Below are positions 1-7,962 of a stretch of DNA of 49,930 bases, one piece after another. Under the pieces are notes generated by a model. That model worked only from the letters and a program-made list of their open reading frames with translations. It did no database searches and was not told the origin of the DNA. A program made the translations under genes and the position numbers. Each line of letters starts with the position of its first letter. Position 1 is the stretch's first letter. The DNA lies in the NCBI GenBank assembly GCA_016873715.1, contig VGWF01000015.1, positions 1 to 49,930 on the forward strand, in the 5' to 3' direction. The stretch is from Lentisphaerota bacterium. Its GTDB lineage: Bacteria; Verrucomicrobiota; Kiritimatiellia; PWTM01.

Positions 1-307
1 GGGGCGGGTTACGAATGACAGGGGCCGGCTGCACCATCATCGGAGACTCCCTGCGCCCGATTCCCCACGATCAACGGGATGCGCGATTACGAACATGGAG
101 ATGATACCCTTCATTCCGCCGAACGTCAGCGTTGAGGCTGAGGCGCGCCAGCGCCGATAGCCTCCGACGCTTGGTTCGGGATTCCCTTCTTCAGTTCCGC
201 CAGAAAGGCAGCGTCAAGGTTGTTGGTTCCTTTGACGGGCGTTTCAGCCCGTCTTTGGACTGCGGCAGCTTGACGCCGCTTTGGAGTGTTGCTCCGCATT
301 TGAATAA
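1..307. other. Gene-free stretch with stacked hairpins
   Basis: I see no convincing gene here; the short plus-strand reading frame has no ribosome binding site and no recognisable family. The right part holds three consecutive inverted repeats: GACGGGC/GCCCGTC at 234-240 and 247-253, GCGGC/GCCGC at 262-266 and 275-279, and GGAG/CTCC at 283-286 and 292-295. They lie just past the stop of the minus-strand gene at 308-745 and could act as its transcription end, although no T-run follows. Base composition is clearly less GC-rich than the rest of the window. Confidence 0.5.
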
Positions 308-745
308 TTACTGAACAAAGCTAAATCCCTCGAGTATCAAACCAAAGCGCCTGACTGAATCAGTCGTGTTTTCAGCTTGAAGGTAGGCCGTGCCCGTCCA
401 TCCCTTTTTGATGACCAGTGGAGCTTCCTTGAAACCTTCCTCAGATTTGCTGAGTTGTTCGTTGGTCATATAGCGCCTTCGTGATTTGATCACGATCTTG
501 TCGCCGTTCTTGACTCCACAGGCGCTACGCACAACCTTGGTAACCGTCGCTTCCATGAGCACATCCTTGAAATTGCCTGCAGTCTCTTCGAGATATACCT
601 TAGTCACCTCTAGCTGGAATGCCTCCTTAGCCTGCTCGTGCTTGCGCTCCGCTGTCCACGGAGCGGTGGCAGCATCAGTTCGTGGAGTCAACGAAATGAC
701 CGTGAGTGCGGCGACTGCGATTGCGATTGTGATAAGTGATTTCAT
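308..745 (-). CDS. Small exported protein of unknown function
   Basis: A 145-residue protein I do not recognise. The start at 745 is favoured over an in-frame codon 69 nt upstream because AAAGGAGAGGGT directly precedes this ATG and the protein then begins with a signal peptide (MKSLITIAIAVAALTVISLT, cleavage probably near the following Ala-rich stretch). The mature part is about 120 residues, with alternating hydrophobic strands (ATVTKVVRSACGV, DKIVIKSRRRYM, GLILEGFSFV) that suggest a small beta-barrel of OB-fold type; that fold is a guess. It has one cysteine. Composition is less GC-rich than neighbouring genes, so recent acquisition is possible. It stands alone, with a -10-like TAGAAT (minus strand, 774-779) upstream and hairpins downstream. 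Confidence 0.75.
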   Translation of the reverse strand: MKSLITIAIAVAALTVISLTPRTDAATAPWTAERKHEQAKEAFQLEVTKVYLEETAGNFKDVLMEATVTKVVRSACGVKNGDKIVIKSRRRYMTNEQLSKSEEGFKEAPLVIKKGWTGTAYLQAENTTDSVRRFGLILEGFSFVQ

Positions 746-1061
746 ACCCTCTCCTTTAATTGTGTTTGCATTGATTCTATAGGTTGATCTGCCTTCCAGC
801 AGGGATTTCTTCATTCTTTCTTATGTCGAACGTGTATTCTACGACCAGTCGCTTTTCGCGGGTCCGTGCCGCTCCGACGTTGTCTTGTGATCCTCCATCC
901 GTTCACTTTGCAGATGATGCTGCGCCTGCCGGCGAGCGGTTTCAAGCGGTTTCGAGATCAAGTTCAACGCCGATGCGCCAACGGGTTACGCGACTGGCTC
1001 GAAGTGAAAGCAACTCGCGCATCATGACCGGGCAGGGGCGGTGTCGAGTCCCGGCGTGACG

Positions 1062-1104
1062 CAAAACCCCGCCATTACGAGGATATGCGACGCGTCGCAT
1101 ATCC
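1062..1104. repeat. Palindromic repeat, copy 1
   Basis: Positions 1081-1104 are a perfect 24-bp palindrome with half-site GGATATGCGACG. The left flank (GCAAAACCCCGCCATTACGA) matches that of copy 2 at 1193-1216 with a few changes, so the repeat unit is about 45 bp rather than the palindrome alone. The perfect symmetry suits either a dimeric DNA-binding protein or a REP-like hairpin; the sequence does not decide which. Confidence 0.85.
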
Positions 1105-1173
1105 CGGAGTCGCCCGGGCTGGGCAGCGGTGCTCAGGGCCCGTTTCGCACCCGTCCTGGCTGGCTCCGCGGCG

Positions 1174-1216
1174 TAAAAGCCCGGTATTACCCGGATATGC
1201 GACGCGTCGCATATCC
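1174..1216. repeat. Palindromic repeat, copy 2
   Basis: Positions 1193-1216 are identical to the 24-bp palindrome at 1081-1104, 112 bp away. The left flank (GTAAAAGCCCGGTATTACCC) corresponds to the copy-1 flank, while the right flanks differ. Flanking CCGGTAT/ATACCGG arms would extend the hairpin. Confidence 0.85.
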
Positions 1217-1428
1217 AGGTATTGGACGGCGGTCATACCGGATCAATTTGATATGCAGCGCATTATGGATAGACCTGAAGGAGGATGTCCCCACTCCGCT
1301 CCCTTCGGTCGCCCCCGATTCGGTCGTCATGTCCCCGGCACGCTCTCGACACCGGACACTCGACTCGTACGCTCAACCCTTGCCCCCAGCAACACCATCC
1401 AGGGCACTGGGCGGGCGGCGGGGGGCGG

Positions 1429-2259
1429 TCAGCGCAGGGCGAGGAGGGCGTCGACGACGTCGTCGGGGACGGCGAGCGAGCCGAAGCCGCGTCCGATGCG
1501 GATGCCCGGCGACATCGCCCCGTGGTAGTCCGACCCGCCCGTCGCCACGAGCCCGTGAAGAGCGGCGAGCCGCCTGAGCCTGCGCACCTGCACCGCGGTG
1601 TGCCGCGAATGCCAGGCCTCGATCCCGGCGAGCCCGGCCGCCGCCAGTTCGGCGACCAGTTCCTTCAGGTGCCGGCCCTCGCAGCGCAGCAGGCCGGGAT
1701 GGGCCAGCACCGCCGCGCCCCGGGCCCGGCGCAGGATGCCGATGGCCCCGGCGGCGGGATAGCGGAAGCGCTCGACGTAGGCGGGGCGCCCGCGGGCCAG
1801 GTACCGCGCGAAGGCGTCGTCCTTCGTCGGCACGTGCCCGCGCGCGACCAGCGCCATCGCGAAGTGCGGCCGGCCGACGAGGTCGCCGCCGGCGATCGCG
1901 AGGACCTCCTCCCAGGTCACCGGCGCGCCCAGAGCGACGAGGCGGTCCACGATCGCGAGGTTCCGCTCCTCGCGGCCGCGCCGGATCCGCTCCAGCGCCG
2001 CGTTCAGTTCGTCGCCGGGCTCCATGAAGTAGCCGAGCAGGTGCAGGGGGCCGTGCTCGTGGGCGACGCTCAGTTCGACGCCGGGCACCGGGCGCACGCC
2101 GGTTCCCCCGGCCGCCCCGACCAGCTCCGGAACGCCGGCCATCGTGTCGTGATCCGTCACGGCCAGGGCCGTCAGGCCGGCCGCGACCGCCTCGGAGACC
2201 AGTTCGGCCGGCGTGCGGGATCCGTCGGAGAACGTCGAATGGACGTGGAGGTCGATCAT
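1429..2259 (-). CDS. PHP-domain phosphoesterase (RNase AM / nucleoside bisphosphate phosphatase-like)
   Basis: A 276-residue single-domain PHP protein. The N-terminus shows the metal-binding start DLHVHSTFSDG followed by VTDHDTMAGV, then a Glu ligand in PGVELSV and His ligands in VLAHPG and GSDYHG near the C-terminus, the order seen in the TrpH/YciV group. Proteins of this group hydrolyse 3',5'-nucleoside bisphosphates or trim RNA 5' ends in the cytoplasm; the exact substrate here is inferred. The ATG at 2259 overlaps the topA stop codon as ATGA, so translation is probably coupled. It is the last gene of the operon that begins with aroB. Confidence 0.88.
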   Translation of the reverse strand: MIDLHVHSTFSDGSRTPAELVSEAVAAGLTALAVTDHDTMAGVPELVGAAGGTGVRPVPGVELSVAHEHGPLHLLGYFMEPGDELNAALERIRRGREERNLAIVDRLVALGAPVTWEEVLAIAGGDLVGRPHFAMALVARGHVPTKDDAFARYLARGRPAYVERFRYPAAGAIGILRRARGAAVLAHPGLLRCEGRHLKELVAELAAAGLAGIEAWHSRHTAVQVRRLRRLAALHGLVATGGSDYHGAMSPGIRIGRGFGSLAVPDDVVDALLALR

Positions 2260-4832
2260 CCGCCCGCGGGCGCCTCCGGCGCGCCGGGCGCGGGCTCCGT
2301 GCCCGGCGGGGCGGAAAGCGTCGTCTCGCCGGTGTGCCCGGCATCGACCTTGTAGCGCTTCGCCAGCTTGCGGAGCGCGAAGACCTGCCGCGGGGAGAGC
2401 CGGTTGCTCTCGCGGAACTGGCGATCGAGCGAATCGAAGAACGACTTGTCGTCCCACGTCTTCTTGCCGCGGACGACCGGCGCCTTCCACTCCGTGACCG
2501 CGCGCAGGCCGTCGAGGATCGGCTTCGGGTCGACCGCATGCGCCGGGGCCTCCTCCGCCGGCACGGCGGCGTCGAGGACGGGCTTGAGCTGCTCGAAGTT
2601 CGGGACGGATTCCGCGTACCGGCGAACGAGCCGGACAAGCACCGCGACCTGCTTCGGCGAGAGGTCCTTGCCGCCCTCGGCCTGCTGCTTCAGCGACTTG
2701 AAGAACTTGCCGTCGTCGTAGGTCCGCCCGCGAACCTTCGACGGCGGCTTGAACTCGACGTTCGACAGCGCCGCGAGCATGGCTTCGACCCGCGCGCGCT
2801 CCTCGGGCGTCGCCGGCGCCACCGCATCGCGGGCGTCCGGGGCCAGGCCGAACGCCTCCGCCTGCGCGGCGAGATCCGGGACCTGTTCGCGGTACTTCCA
2901 CGCGACGCGCTTGAGCACCTCGACCTGGCGCTCGGAGAGGGCCTTGCCGCCGTCGACCTGCGTGCGGAGCGACTCGATGAAGTCGCGCTCGCTGAACGCG
3001 CGCTTGCCCTTGCCGACCGGCGGCGCCCAGTCCTTCACCTGGCCGAGGAGGGCGAGCATCTTCGAGGACTGGTCCGGGTTCGGATCCTGTCCGCGCGCGG
3101 TCTCCATCCAGCCGAGGAACGATCCGTGGAAGGCCTGGAGCATCGCGGTCCACTGGACCTTCCCCTCCTCCACCTCGTCGAGCTGCTCCTCCATCTGCGC
3201 GGTGAACTTCACGTCGAACAGCACGGGCAGCCGCTCGGCCAGGTAGTCGTTCACGGCCATGCCGATCGCGGTGGGCTTGAGCGTGCGCTTCTCGCGCTCG
3301 ATGTAGTTGCGGTCGTAGAGGACCGTCACGGTCGACGAGTAGGTGCTCGGGCGTCCGATGCCGTTCTCCTCCATCGCGCGCACGAGGGTCGCATCCGAGT
3401 AGCGCCGCGGCGGCTGGGTGAACTTCTGCTCCGCGAGCCAGTCGCCGACGCGGTCGAGCCCCTCGCCCTCGGCGAGCGGCGGCAGCTTCTGGACCTCCTC
3501 GGGCTGGCCGTCCTCCGCCGGTGCGGGCGCGGCGATCTCCTCGCCGACGACGCGCATGTAGCCGGGGAAGACGACCTGCGACGACGACGCGCGGAACATG
3601 AACGCCCGCCCGCCGGCGGACGGCGTGACCGCCTCCACCTCGACCTGCGTCTGCGCCAGCCGCGCGGGGGCCATCTGGCTCGCGACGAAGCGCTCCCAGA
3701 CGATGCGGTAGAGCTTCAGCTCGTCGCCCTTCAGGTGCCCGGCCATCGAGTCCGGCGTGCGCAGGACGTCCGTCGGACGGATCGCCTCGTGCGCCTCCTG
3801 CGCGCTCGACTTGCTGCGGAAGACGTTCGGCTTCTCCGGCACGTATTCCGCCCCGTACCGGGTGCCGATGTACTGCAGGCACGCCGCCTGCGCCTCGCGC
3901 GCGACGGAGAACGAGTCCGTGCGCATGTAGGTGATCAGGCCGACGGGACCGCTGCCGAGGTCGACGCCCTCGTAGAGGGTCTGCGCGACGCGCATCGTCC
4001 GCGACGGCACGAACCCGCACGCGCGCGAGCCGGCCTGCTGCAGCGTGCTCGTGATGAACGGCGGCGGCGCGCGCTTGGTCACCGTGTTCGTCGCGACCGA
4101 CGCCACGCGCATCGCGCGGCCCTCGAGGTCGCGGCGGACGGCCTCCGCCTCCTCCGCGCTCCGGATCTCGGCCTTCTGGCCGTCGATCCGCGAGAGGCGG
4201 ACGACGAACGGGTCGCGCGGGTCGACCCGCTTGGCGACGTTCGCGCCGACGATCCAGAACTCCTCGGGCTTGAAGCCCAGGATCGCCTTCTCCCGGTCGC
4301 ACACGAGCCGAAGCGCGGCCGACTGCACGCGCCCGGCGCTCGAGGCTCCGGGGATGCGGCGCCACAGCAGCGGGCTGACGCGGTAGCCGACGATGCGGTC
4401 GAGCACGCGCCGCGCCTGCTGCGAATCGACCATGTTCTGGTCGATCTCGTGCGCCTGGTCGAAGGCGCGGTGGATGGCGCTCTCGGTGATCTCGTGGTAG
4501 GTGATGCGGTGGAACGCCGCCTTCACCGACTTGTCGGAGAGCGCCGCCCTCAGGTGCCACGCGATCGCCTCGCCCTCGCGGTCGGGATCGGGCGCCAGGT
4601 AGATGTCCGTCGCGGTCTTCGCGGCCGCCTTCAGCTCGCCCAGGATCTTCACGCGGCCGGGGATCGCGACGTACTGCGGCTTGAAGCCGCGGTCGATGTC
4701 GACGCCGAACGCCTTGGCCGGCAGGTCGCGCACGTGGCCCATCGAGGCGCGCACCGTGTAGTCGGGCCCGAGGAACCGGTTGATGGTTTTCGCCTTCGCG
4801 GGCGACTCGACGATGACCAGCTTGGTGCTCAT
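2256..4832 (-). CDS. topA: DNA topoisomerase I with three C-terminal repeats in place of zinc fingers
   Basis: An 858-residue type IA topoisomerase that relaxes negative supercoils. The Toprim domain is at the N-terminus (VESPAKAKTI; DPDREGEAIAWHL near residue 85-97). The catalytic tyrosine is in ITYMRTDSFS near residue 300, and the typical GRPSTY motif follows. Instead of the usual tetracysteine zinc fingers, the last 250 residues hold three copies, about 90 residues apart (near 612, 702 and 792), of a motif of the form F-x-x-SL-x-x-Q-...-LS-x-(K/R)Q-...-L-...-Y. I see no CxxC pair in this region. The start at 4832 overlaps the dprA stop (ATGA), and the stop overlaps the PHP start. The dprA-topA order is common in bacteria. 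Confidence 0.96.
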   Translation of the reverse strand: MSTKLVIVESPAKAKTINRFLGPDYTVRASMGHVRDLPAKAFGVDIDRGFKPQYVAIPGRVKILGELKAAAKTATDIYLAPDPDREGEAIAWHLRAALSDKSVKAAFHRITYHEITESAIHRAFDQAHEIDQNMVDSQQARRVLDRIVGYRVSPLLWRRIPGASSAGRVQSAALRLVCDREKAILGFKPEEFWIVGANVAKRVDPRDPFVVRLSRIDGQKAEIRSAEEAEAVRRDLEGRAMRVASVATNTVTKRAPPPFITSTLQQAGSRACGFVPSRTMRVAQTLYEGVDLGSGPVGLITYMRTDSFSVAREAQAACLQYIGTRYGAEYVPEKPNVFRSKSSAQEAHEAIRPTDVLRTPDSMAGHLKGDELKLYRIVWERFVASQMAPARLAQTQVEVEAVTPSAGGRAFMFRASSSQVVFPGYMRVVGEEIAAPAPAEDGQPEEVQKLPPLAEGEGLDRVGDWLAEQKFTQPPRRYSDATLVRAMEENGIGRPSTYSSTVTVLYDRNYIEREKRTLKPTAIGMAVNDYLAERLPVLFDVKFTAQMEEQLDEVEEGKVQWTAMLQAFHGSFLGWMETARGQDPNPDQSSKMLALLGQVKDWAPPVGKGKRAFSERDFIESLRTQVDGGKALSERQVEVLKRVAWKYREQVPDLAAQAEAFGLAPDARDAVAPATPEERARVEAMLAALSNVEFKPPSKVRGRTYDDGKFFKSLKQQAEGGKDLSPKQVAVLVRLVRRYAESVPNFEQLKPVLDAAVPAEEAPAHAVDPKPILDGLRAVTEWKAPVVRGKKTWDDKSFFDSLDRQFRESNRLSPRQVFALRKLAKRYKVDAGHTGETTLSAPPGTEPAPGAPEAPAGG

Positions 4833-5989
4833 TCCCCCTCGGCTTCCTTTCGCGGCAGCGTCACCGTCAGCACGACCCGGCGGCCGGGCAGCATGCGGAC
4901 GACGCGCTTCATTTCCAGGCCGATCAGCAGCGCCCCGAGCTTCGCGACCGGCACCGCGGCGCGGCGCGAGAGCGTGTCGACGTCCAGTTCGCCCTCCGCG
5001 AGCGCCTCGACGACCCGCCCCTCCTCCGGCCCGAAGACGAAGGCCGGCGCGGCCGGGGCCTCCGGCGCGGGGCTTCCGTCCGTCCCCGCCCCGGCCGATG
5101 CCGTGGCGGAGGGCGGGATCAGGTACTCGAATTCCTCGAGAATGTCGCGCACGTCCTCGACCAGCTTCGCGCCCTGCCGGATCAGGTGGTGCGTGCCGTG
5201 CGACGAGGGCTGGTCGATGCGGCCGGGCACGGCAAAGACCTGCCGTCCCTGCTCGCCCGCCTGGTCGGCGGTGATCATCGCGCCGCTCTTGCGGTCGGCC
5301 TCGACGACCACGACGCCCATCGACAGCCCGCTGATCACGCGGTTGCGGTACGGGAAGGTCGTGCGGTCCGGCTCGCGCCCGAGCGTGTACTCCGAGATCA
5401 CCGCGCCCTGCTTTGCGATGCGGTCGGCCAGCGGGCGGGCCTCGGCCGGATAGAGGCAGTCCAGCGCGCCGCCGAGCACGGCGATCGTGCGGCCCCCGGC
5501 CTTCAGCGCCCCCTCGTGCGCCGCGATGTCGATGCCGCGCGCCAGCCCGCTGACGACGGTGAACCCCGCCTTGGCGAGCTGGAAGCCCAGCCGGTCGGCG
5601 ACGCCCTTGCCGTACTGCGTGCAGCGGCGCGACCCGACGACCCCGATGCACTGGCGGTCGCGCGGGGTGAGATCGCCGGCGACATAGAGCGCGAGCGGCG
5701 GGTCGTGGATCTTGAGCAGGGCGGCCGGGTAGTCCGGATCGGCCGGCGTCACGAGCCTCGCGGACAGCGCCCGCGCCCTGGCCTCCTCCGCCGCCGGGTC
5801 GGCCTCCACCCGGCGCGCCACGATCGAGGCCGCCAGCTCGCGCCCGATCCCCTCGGCCCCGCGGAGCGACGCCTCGTCCGCCTCGAAGATCGCCTGCAGC
5901 GACCCGAGATGCGCCACCAGCGCGCGCACCCGGACCGGACCGAGCTGGTCGATCAGGTTCAGGGCGATGTAGGCGTCGCGATCCGTCAT
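4829..5989 (-). CDS. dprA: DNA processing protein DprA
   Basis: A 386-residue DprA/Smf protein. It loads RecA on incoming single-stranded DNA during natural transformation and protects that DNA. An N-terminal helix-hairpin-helix/SAM-like region (residues 1-70) precedes the Rossmann-like core, with VVGSRRCTQYGKG, VSGLARGIDIAAH, and the RNRVISGLS signature. A C-terminal winged-helix segment (about 315-380) follows a Ala/Pro-rich linker. Length agrees with the family. It begins 9 nt after the preceding gene ends and overlaps topA by 4 nt. No other competence gene is in the window. Confidence 0.95.
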   Translation of the reverse strand: MTDRDAYIALNLIDQLGPVRVRALVAHLGSLQAIFEADEASLRGAEGIGRELAASIVARRVEADPAAEEARARALSARLVTPADPDYPAALLKIHDPPLALYVAGDLTPRDRQCIGVVGSRRCTQYGKGVADRLGFQLAKAGFTVVSGLARGIDIAAHEGALKAGGRTIAVLGGALDCLYPAEARPLADRIAKQGAVISEYTLGREPDRTTFPYRNRVISGLSMGVVVVEADRKSGAMITADQAGEQGRQVFAVPGRIDQPSSHGTHHLIRQGAKLVEDVRDILEEFEYLIPPSATASAGAGTDGSPAPEAPAAPAFVFGPEEGRVVEALAEGELDVDTLSRRAAVPVAKLGALLIGLEMKRVVRMLPGRRVVLTVTLPRKEAEGE

Positions 5990-5998
5990 GAAGGGGTC

Positions 5999-6847
5999 TC
6001 AGGCAGGGGGGTCGGAGGCCGGGGATTCGCAGGTTCGCAGGTTCGCAGGTTCGGAGGTTCGAAGGTTCGAAGGTTCCGCAGTTGGTTGTTGGCTGTTGGA
6101 TATTGGATGTTGGTTGTTGGACGTCGGTTGCTGGATGTTGGTCTCCGCCCTTGGAGGTTCGGCGTTCGGTGTTCGATTTTCGGCGCTCGCAGTCTCCTCC
6201 TCGCCCTCCGCGGCGTCGGCGGACGCGTCGTCCTCCGCCTCCTCGTCGCGGACCTTCGACGACTTGCGGCGCGTGCGGAACAGGTCCATCTGCGCGCTGC
6301 GGAGCAGGCCGTAGGACTTGAGAATCCGCATCAGCTGCATCACGTCCGACTGGTCGTAGACGAAGTGCGACCGCACCATCCCGGACAGTTCGAGCAGGAT
6401 CGTCCGGAACGGCAGGACCCCGGCGATGCCGCTCTCGCGGATCATCCTCAGCGCCCGGCGCTGCAGGTCGAGCGACGCCGGAAGGCCCGGCAGGCACAGC
6501 ACGGGCGTCACCGTCTCGACGCCCAGCCGCCGGGCGGCCTCCTTCAGCACGTCGGGCGCGCCGATCCGCAGCACGTCGGGCGACGATTCCAGCGTCGACG
6601 GCGAGAACCGTTCCGTGTGCCAGCCGCGGATGCCGACGACCATCGCGCGCACGCGCCGCAGGTCGGCGCCGGTCCAGACGCCCGGATCGGGCGCCGCGCC
6701 GGTCGCATGGGGGTTCCATGCGAGCAGGTCGATCTCCTCGTCCGGCCGCTTCGCGCGTGCCACGACCTGGTACTTGCGCGGCTGGAGGACCGTGAACCCG
6801 AGCCCCTCCAGGTAATCGCGAACGATCGCCTCACTGACGGCAGACAT
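5999..6847 (-). CDS. Unknown protein, possible restriction-endonuclease-like fold, with repeat-encoded tail
   Basis: A 282-residue protein I cannot assign to a named family. The first 80 residues have the layout of a PD-(D/E)xK nuclease core: a helix (IVRDYLEGLGF), then EEIDLLAWNP, then a strand VVGIRGWH where active members would have ExK. The catalytic acid-x-lysine is thus not obvious, and activity is doubtful. Residues 100-200 look globular and helical. From about residue 215 the protein turns acidic and then becomes pure low-complexity (Q-Q-P-T-S-N-like), encoded by the octamer and heptamer tracts at 6029-6188. Those tracts probably invaded the 3' end of the gene. It overlaps the end of aroB by 17 nt and ends 9 nt before dprA. 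Confidence 0.7.
   Translation of the reverse strand: MSAVSEAIVRDYLEGLGFTVLQPRKYQVVARAKRPDEEIDLLAWNPHATGAAPDPGVWTGADLRRVRAMVVGIRGWHTERFSPSTLESSPDVLRIGAPDVLKEAARRLGVETVTPVLCLPGLPASLDLQRRALRMIRESGIAGVLPFRTILLELSGMVRSHFVYDQSDVMQLMRILKSYGLLRSAQMDLFRTRRKSSKVRDEEAEDDASADAAEGEEETASAENRTPNAEPPRAETNIQQPTSNNQHPISNSQQPTAEPSNLRTSEPANLRTCESPASDPPA
6029..6188 (-). repeat. Octamer and heptamer repeat tracts inside a coding 3' end
   Basis: Three consecutive short-period tracts. 6029-6076 is six 8-mers of consensus GNAGGTTC (second base C, C, C, G, A, A). 6081-6143 is nine 7-mers of consensus GTTGGNT. 6154-6188 is five 7-mers close to GGNGTTC. On the minus strand the second reads ANCCAAC and the third GAACNCC, the same two heptamer families found in the array at 48237-49860. 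One position in each unit varies freely while the rest is held. They encode the C-terminal tail of the gene at 5999-6847. Confidence 0.9.
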
Positions 6848-7925
6848 CCCACGCCTCCTTCATCAGCGCCGGCGTCGCCTCCACGCCGTGGCGCGCGTGC
6901 CCGATCCGGTCCGCGAGGACGAACCTCGGGATGCGGCCGGACGCCTTCTTGTCGAGGGCCATGGCCCGCACGAGCCCCAGCCACGTCGCGCGGAGCCCGC
7001 GCGCGGAATCCGGCAGCCCGAACGCCCGCAGCAGCGCCGCGAGGCGCGCGAGGTCGCCCTCCGGCAGGCCGCACAGCCGCATCGAAAGCCACCCCGCATA
7101 GCCCATGCCCGCGGCGACCGCTTCGCCGTGCAGGAGCCCCTCGTAGCCCGCGGCGTTCTCGAGCGCGTGGCCCAGGGTGTGACCGAAGTTCAGAATGGCC
7201 CGCACGCCGCCCTCGCGCTCGTCGGCGCCGACGACCTCGGCCTTGATCTCGCAGCAGCGGGCGATCACGCGGTCCATCAGCGCCCGGTCGCACGCGAGCA
7301 CGTCGGCCGCGCGCCGCTCCAGCAGCCGGAAGAGGGCGGCGTCGCGGATGACGCCGTACTTCACCACCTCGGCGAGCCCCGCGGCGTACTCGCGGCGCGG
7401 GAGCGTCGACAGGGTGTCCGTGTCCGCCAGCACCAGCGCCGGCTGGTGGAACGCCCCGACGAGGTTCTTCCCGCGCGGCAGGTCGATCCCCGTCTTGCCG
7501 CCGACGGAACTGTCCACCATCGCCAGCAGCGAGGTCGGAATCTGGACGAACGCGATGCCCCGGAGGTAGGAGGCGGCCAGGTAGCCGGCGAGATCGCCGA
7601 CCACGCCGCCGCCGAGGGCGACGACGAAGGACTTCCGGTCCAGCCCGGCGTCCAACGCGCGGTCGTACAGCTCGAACAGCCGTGCCCCGCACTTCGAGGA
7701 CTCCCCCGCGGGCACCACCGCCATCGAGACGCGGCAGCCCGCCCCCTCCAGCGCCGCCCGGACCGGCCCTGCGTAGCGCCGGGCGACGTTCCGGTCCGTC
7801 ACCACCAGCGCCGCTCCCCCGAGCCCCGCGTCCCGGCAGAGGGCGCCGGCGCGCGACAGCAGCCCGCCCCCGATCAGGATGCGGTAGCTGCGGTCCCCCA
7901 ATTCCACCCGTACGCGCTTCGGCAT
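6831..7925 (-). CDS. aroB: 3-dehydroquinate synthase
   Basis: A 364-residue AroB converting DAHP to 3-dehydroquinate, the second step of the shikimate pathway, in the cytoplasm. NAD-binding GGGVVGDLAGYLAASYLRG, the substrate/metal region GKTGIDLPRGKNLVGAFHQP, and metal ligands in FGHTLGHALE and HGEAV are all present, and length is typical. A good promoter lies directly upstream (-35 TTGACA, 17 bp, -10 TATTTC on the minus strand, 7934-7962). It places the transcript start at or within about 2 nt of the ATG, so the message is probably leaderless. It is the first gene of an overlapping five-gene operon ending with the PHP protein. Confidence 0.96.
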   Translation of the reverse strand: MPKRVRVELGDRSYRILIGGGLLSRAGALCRDAGLGGAALVVTDRNVARRYAGPVRAALEGAGCRVSMAVVPAGESSKCGARLFELYDRALDAGLDRKSFVVALGGGVVGDLAGYLAASYLRGIAFVQIPTSLLAMVDSSVGGKTGIDLPRGKNLVGAFHQPALVLADTDTLSTLPRREYAAGLAEVVKYGVIRDAALFRLLERRAADVLACDRALMDRVIARCCEIKAEVVGADEREGGVRAILNFGHTLGHALENAAGYEGLLHGEAVAAGMGYAGWLSMRLCGLPEGDLARLAALLRAFGLPDSARGLRATWLGLVRAMALDKKASGRIPRFVLADRIGHARHGVEATPALMKEAWDVCRQ

Positions 7926-7933
7926 GGGGGGTG

Positions 7934-7962
7934 GAAATACCCCCGCGGATGCATCCTGTCAA
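7934..7962 (-). promoter_or_regulatory. aroB promoter (sigma-70 type)
   Basis: On the minus strand TTGACA (7962-7957), a 17-bp spacer and TATTTC (7939-7934). The -10 ends 8 nt before the aroB ATG, which predicts a leaderless transcript. Confidence 0.7.

Larger units (their letters stand above)
746..1428. other. Gene-free stretch carrying a duplicated palindrome
   Basis: No gene is supported: open frames on both strands lack ribosome sites and protein-like composition. The stretch contains the two 24-bp palindromes described separately, and an outer inverted repeat CCGGTAT/ATACCGG (1181-1187 and 1235-1241) enclosing the second one. From about 1260 the composition shifts to that of the GC-rich downstream operon. 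Confidence 0.5.

Noticed and set aside
1041-1577. Gene spanning the palindromes upstream of the PHP gene
   Set aside because: The frame crosses both palindromes and changes character with base composition; no start signal or family supports it.
2334-5453. Very long plus-strand reading frame opposite topA and dprA
   Set aside because: It mirrors the codon pattern of the real minus-strand genes, as expected in GC-rich DNA, and has no recognisable protein.
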